This document shows positions 15,591-18,585 of a stretch of 18,585 nt of DNA, one piece after another; the first letter of the stretch is position 1, and every line of letters begins with the position of its first letter. The position numbers and the translations under genes are program-made. Below the pieces are notes generated by a model, which worked only from the letters and a program-made list of their open reading frames with translations, was not told the DNA's origin and made no database searches. This stretch comes from Bacillota bacterium (GTDB lineage: Bacteria > Bacillota_A > Clostridia > Acetivibrionales > DUMB01), in contig JAMOAC010000328.1 in NCBI GenBank assembly GCA_023621975.1, forward strand, positions 1 to 18,585, in the 5' to 3' direction.

Positions 15591-16934
15591 ATGAAAAGAA
15601 ATAGAACAACAGTTGCAGTACTGTTATTGACATTGATTGTTATAAGTACGGCTGCGATACTTGCAGGCTGCACCGGCAGAATTCATGGCAAGAGTCCTGA
15701 AAATAACGCAGAAGAAGATGGCCCCCCGGATTCCGGAGAGAATCATCAAGACGATACGCAAAAGCCTCAAACCGGGACGCAGGAACCCCAAACCGGGACG
15801 GAAGAACCTGTGGATATAGAAGGCTTGGTCGAAGAGATGACAGGTAATATGACGACAGAGGAAAAAGCAGGTCAAATGGTTGTGGTCGGTATTGACGGGT
15901 ATGAAGCGGATGATGATGCGCTGGCAATGATTGAAAATTATCATGTCGGCGGCTTCATCATATTTGGCCGTAATGTGAAAGATACAGGCCAGCTTTCTGG
16001 CTTGATTAATTCATTGAAGAGAGCCAATTCAATAAACAGGGTGCCTATATTCGTATCCGTAGATGAGGAAGGGGGAAGGGTAAGCAGAATGCCCGAAGGA
16101 ATTATAAAACTTCCCTCTAACAGAGAAATAGGAAATGCAAACGATGAGGCCCTTTCCTATGAGATCGGAGCAGTCATTGCCGAGGAATTAAAGTCATTTG
16201 GCTTTAATATGAATTTTGCTCCTGTACTTGATATAGACAGCAATCCCCAAAATCCCGTGATAGGTGACAGGTCATACGGCTCAAGTACGGAAATAGTGAG
16301 CAGGCTGGGCACAGAATGCATGAAAGGTATCATGGCAGGCGGTATTATTCCTGTTATCAAGCACTTTCCCGGACATGGGGATACAGCCGTTGACTCTCAC
16401 GTGGGATTGCCGCTTGTTGAAAGTGACATGGACAGGCTGAGACAATTTGAACTTGTGCCGTTTGCCGAAGCTATTAATAACGGGGCTGACGCGGTTATGG
16501 TCGCCCATATACTTTTAAATAAAATCGATCCGGAGTATCCGGCTTCACTGTCAAAAATCATAATTACGGATATTTTGAGGGGAGAATTGAATTTTGACGG
16601 TGTTGTAATTACCGACGATATTACAATGGGCGCCGTTACGGAAAATTATGACATAGGCGAAGCTGCTGTCAGGGCTGTCAATGCCGGAAGTGACATTGTC
16701 CTAGTATGCCACGGAAAGGAAAACAGGATGGCGGTGCTGGACGCATTGACAAAAGCTGTCAGGAGTGGTAACATATCCGAAAAACGGCTGGATGAAAGTG
16801 TAAAAAGGATATTAAGGCTGAAGTACAAATACGGGCTTGAAGACAGCACAGTTGAATCGGTTGATATAAATGAAATAAACAAAAAAATAAACAATATTCT
16901 TAATAAGTTTTCCCTGCCGTCGGAAGAAGGTTGA
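15591..16934 (+). CDS. nagZ: Lipoprotein beta-N-acetylhexosaminidase, GH3 family (NagZ type)
   Basis: This 447-aa protein starts with a lipoprotein signal (MKRNR, hydrophobic 8-23, lipobox LAGC with Cys27), so it is membrane-anchored outside the cell. A hydrophilic linker (28-75) with a duplicated PQTGTQE/PQTGTEE unit leads into a single GH3 barrel. FVSVDEEGGRV (154-164), KHFPGHGDTAVDSH (257-270), with the Asp268/His270 pair of NagZ-type enzymes as acid/base, and VVITDDITMGAV (338-349), with Asp342 as nucleophile, are all intact. The extra C-terminal domain of glucosidase-type GH3 proteins is absent, which fits NagZ. The expected reaction is release of N-acetylglucosamine from muropeptides or turned-over peptidoglycan. 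It lies 21 nt after the LTA-synthase-like gene and is probably co-transcribed. Confidence 0.92.
   Translation: MKRNRTTVAVLLLTLIVISTAAILAGCTGRIHGKSPENNAEEDGPPDSGENHQDDTQKPQTGTQEPQTGTEEPVDIEGLVEEMTGNMTTEEKAGQMVVVGIDGYEADDDALAMIENYHVGGFIIFGRNVKDTGQLSGLINSLKRANSINRVPIFVSVDEEGGRVSRMPEGIIKLPSNREIGNANDEALSYEIGAVIAEELKSFGFNMNFAPVLDIDSNPQNPVIGDRSYGSSTEIVSRLGTECMKGIMAGGIIPVIKHFPGHGDTAVDSHVGLPLVESDMDRLRQFELVPFAEAINNGADAVMVAHILLNKIDPEYPASLSKIIITDILRGELNFDGVVITDDITMGAVTENYDIGEAAVRAVNAGSDIVLVCHGKENRMAVLDALTKAVRSGNISEKRLDESVKRILRLKYKYGLEDSTVESVDINEINKKINNILNKFSLPSEEG
15765..15806 (+). repeat. 21-bp in-frame tandem repeat in the linker of the GH3 lipoprotein
   Basis: Two copies (15765-15785 and 15786-15806) encode PQTGTQE and PQTGTEE with three nucleotide differences. 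This Pro/Gln/Thr-rich linker probably spaces the catalytic domain from the membrane and could vary in length by slippage. Confidence 0.75.
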
Positions 16935-16950
16935 GGAGGTCACAAAACAA

Positions 16951-18585
16951 ATGATTAAAAGGTTTATTTCATACTATAAACCCCATTGGAAGCTGTTTCT
17001 TCTGGATATGTCATGCGCATTGCTGATTTCTGTCCTTGACCTGATATTTCCTATAGCAACAAGGAACGTTATAAACGAAGTAATTCCACAGGGGGATATC
17101 AGGAGGCTCTTGATTATTACGGGAGTACTGGCGGTATTATATATTGTGAGATATATAGCAAACTACATTGTGGATTATTACGGACACGTCGTGGGGACAA
17201 GAATGGAGTTTGACATGAGAAAGGAAATATTCTCCCATATTCAGTCCCTTTCTTTCAGCTTTTTTGACAATACCAAGACAGGACATATAATGTCGCGAAT
17301 TGTAAATGACCTGAGAGATATCACTGAGCTGGCGCATCACGGTCCTGAAGACCTTTTTATTTCTCTCATCATGCTTGTAGGTTCTTTTGTAATTCTTCTG
17401 AATATAGAATGGAGGCTTACATTAATAATTTTTGCTTTTATTCCTGTCATGGTATGGTTTGCAATTACTAAAAGAAACAAGATGGAAAAGGCCTTCAGGG
17501 ATCAGAGGGTAAAAATTGCCAAGGTGAACGCACAGCTGGAAAACAGCATATCAGGTATAAGGGTGGCCAAATCCTTTACAAATGAGGAGTATGAAATAGA
17601 TAAATTTAATGTCGGTAACAGGGAATTTAAAGAAACAAGGGAAGAAGCTTTCAAGTCAATGGCCGAGTTTACTGCCGGAATACAGTTCTTTTCAAACATA
17701 CTTAATCTTGCGGTAATAGGGCTGGGCGGATATTTTGTCTTTTTGAATCTGATAAAAATAGGGGATTTGTTTGCATATTTGTTATACGTTACATTTTTCC
17801 TGCAGCCAATAAGAAGGCTTACCCAATTCATCCAACAGTTCCAGGAGGGAATGACGGGATTTGAGCGGTTTGTTGAAGTGATGAATATAAAGCCTGATAT
17901 CGTAGACAGTGAAAATGCCGTTGAGCTTAAAGACGTAAAAGGCAGGATAGAACTTAGAAACGTTACTTTCAGTTACGGAGATGGTGAAAAAACCGTATTA
18001 ACGGGAATTAATTACACCATTGAAGCGGGAAAAACCGTGGCGATTGTGGGACCTTCAGGAGGAGGAAAGACAACTCTGTGCCATCTTATACCCAGATTTT
18101 ATGAATTGGATGACGGTGAAATATTAATAGACGGCATAAACATAAAGAATATAAAATTAAAATCCCTTAGAAAAAATATCGGCCTGGTACAGCAGGACGT
18201 ATTTCTCTTTACAGGGACCATAAAGGAAAATATTTTGTATGGAAATTTGGATGCTACTGACGAGGAAGTCATTGAAGCTGCCAAAAACGCAAACATACAC
18301 GATTTTATCATGACATTACCTAACGGATACGATACATATATAGGGGAAAAGGGTGTAAAGCTGTCAGGTGGTCAGAAACAGAGGATATCAATTGCCAGGG
18401 TATTCCTCAAAAACCCTCCCATATTAATTCTTGATGAGGCTACGTCCTCCCTTGACAATGAGACCGAGATGGCTATTCAGGAATCCCTGGATAAGCTGGC
18501 CAGGGGAAGAACCACTCTGATTATAGCTCACAGGCTTTCCACCGTAAAAAATGCGGATGAGATAGTTGTGCTCACAAACAAAGGG
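16951..18585 (+). CDS. Fused ABC transporter, exporter type (membrane plus ATPase domain), 3' end missing
   Basis: The frame is open from the ATG at 16951 (GAGGAGG at 16933-16939) through the last base: 545 complete codons and no stop, so roughly 30-40 residues are missing compared with typical 575-590-aa exporters. Residues 1-310 form the six-helix type I exporter domain. Residues about 331-545 form the ATPase: Walker A GPSGGGKTT at 367-375, Q-loop QQD at 414-416, signature LSGGQKQR at 471-478, Walker B ILILDEATSSLD at 491-502 and H-loop His527 in AHRLST. It belongs to the MsbA/LmrA-like half-exporter group and acts as a homo- or heterodimer. It lies 16 nt behind the GH3 gene, within the cell-envelope cluster, so a lipid, glycan or drug substrate is plausible; none can be named. 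Confidence 0.92.
   Translation, partial: MIKRFISYYKPHWKLFLLDMSCALLISVLDLIFPIATRNVINEVIPQGDIRRLLIITGVLAVLYIVRYIANYIVDYYGHVVGTRMEFDMRKEIFSHIQSLSFSFFDNTKTGHIMSRIVNDLRDITELAHHGPEDLFISLIMLVGSFVILLNIEWRLTLIIFAFIPVMVWFAITKRNKMEKAFRDQRVKIAKVNAQLENSISGIRVAKSFTNEEYEIDKFNVGNREFKETREEAFKSMAEFTAGIQFFSNILNLAVIGLGGYFVFLNLIKIGDLFAYLLYVTFFLQPIRRLTQFIQQFQEGMTGFERFVEVMNIKPDIVDSENAVELKDVKGRIELRNVTFSYGDGEKTVLTGINYTIEAGKTVAIVGPSGGGKTTLCHLIPRFYELDDGEILIDGINIKNIKLKSLRKNIGLVQQDVFLFTGTIKENILYGNLDATDEEVIEAAKNANIHDFIMTLPNGYDTYIGEKGVKLSGGQKQRISIARVFLKNPPILILDEATSSLDNETEMAIQESLDKLARGRTTLIIAHRLSTVKNADEIVVLTNKG

Overview
The window looks like chromosome from a Clostridia-type Firmicute, probably a plant-polysaccharide degrader. 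This rests on moderate A+T content, strong GGAGG ribosome-binding sites, occasional GTG starts, tightly packed co-directional genes, a lipoteichoic-acid-synthase-type gene and a large modular secreted glycosidase. The species assignment is inference. All fourteen recognisable protein genes lie on the + strand. I see no rRNA, tRNA, CRISPR array, transposase or phage gene.

Region 1 (1-1850) holds the 3' end of a modular carbohydrate-active protein: the tail of a LamG/jelly-roll domain, an Fn3 domain, a putative TIM-barrel glycosidase and a C-terminal beta domain. It is closed by a 23-bp perfect hairpin. Region 2 (about 1850-8986) is a 446-nt leader with several hairpins followed by a six-gene co-directional cluster: two unequal uroporphyrinogen-decarboxylase (URO-D)-fold proteins, an HpaI-type class II aldolase, a KDG-kinase-like PfkB sugar kinase, a full-length 6-phosphogluconate dehydrogenase and a D-2-hydroxyacid dehydrogenase. 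Oxidation, phosphorylation and aldol cleavage of a sugar acid is the natural reading. The two URO-D-fold proteins suggest a methyl-transfer or decarboxylation step at the front, which I cannot match to a described pathway.

Region 3 (about 9060-10765) is a single GH57-family gene with its own good promoter, a 14-bp palindrome placed like an operator and a strong terminator. Region 4 (10762-13586) starts with a 29-bp tandem repeat and contains an FtsEX-like ABC module. The first gene encodes an exported coiled-coil protein of the PcsB/CwlO type, but it carries a beta-rich C-terminus with no recognisable peptidase domain. The ATPase and permease genes follow and overlap by 20 nt.

Region 5 (13613 to the end) is a second cell-envelope cluster behind a sigma-A-like promoter. 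It contains an LTA-synthase-like phosphoglycerol transferase, a lipoprotein GH3 beta-N-acetylhexosaminidase (NagZ type) and a fused exporter-type ABC transporter cut by the window end. The best candidates for undescribed biology are the URO-D/aldolase/kinase/dehydrogenase cassette and the FtsEX module with a non-peptidase coiled-coil partner.
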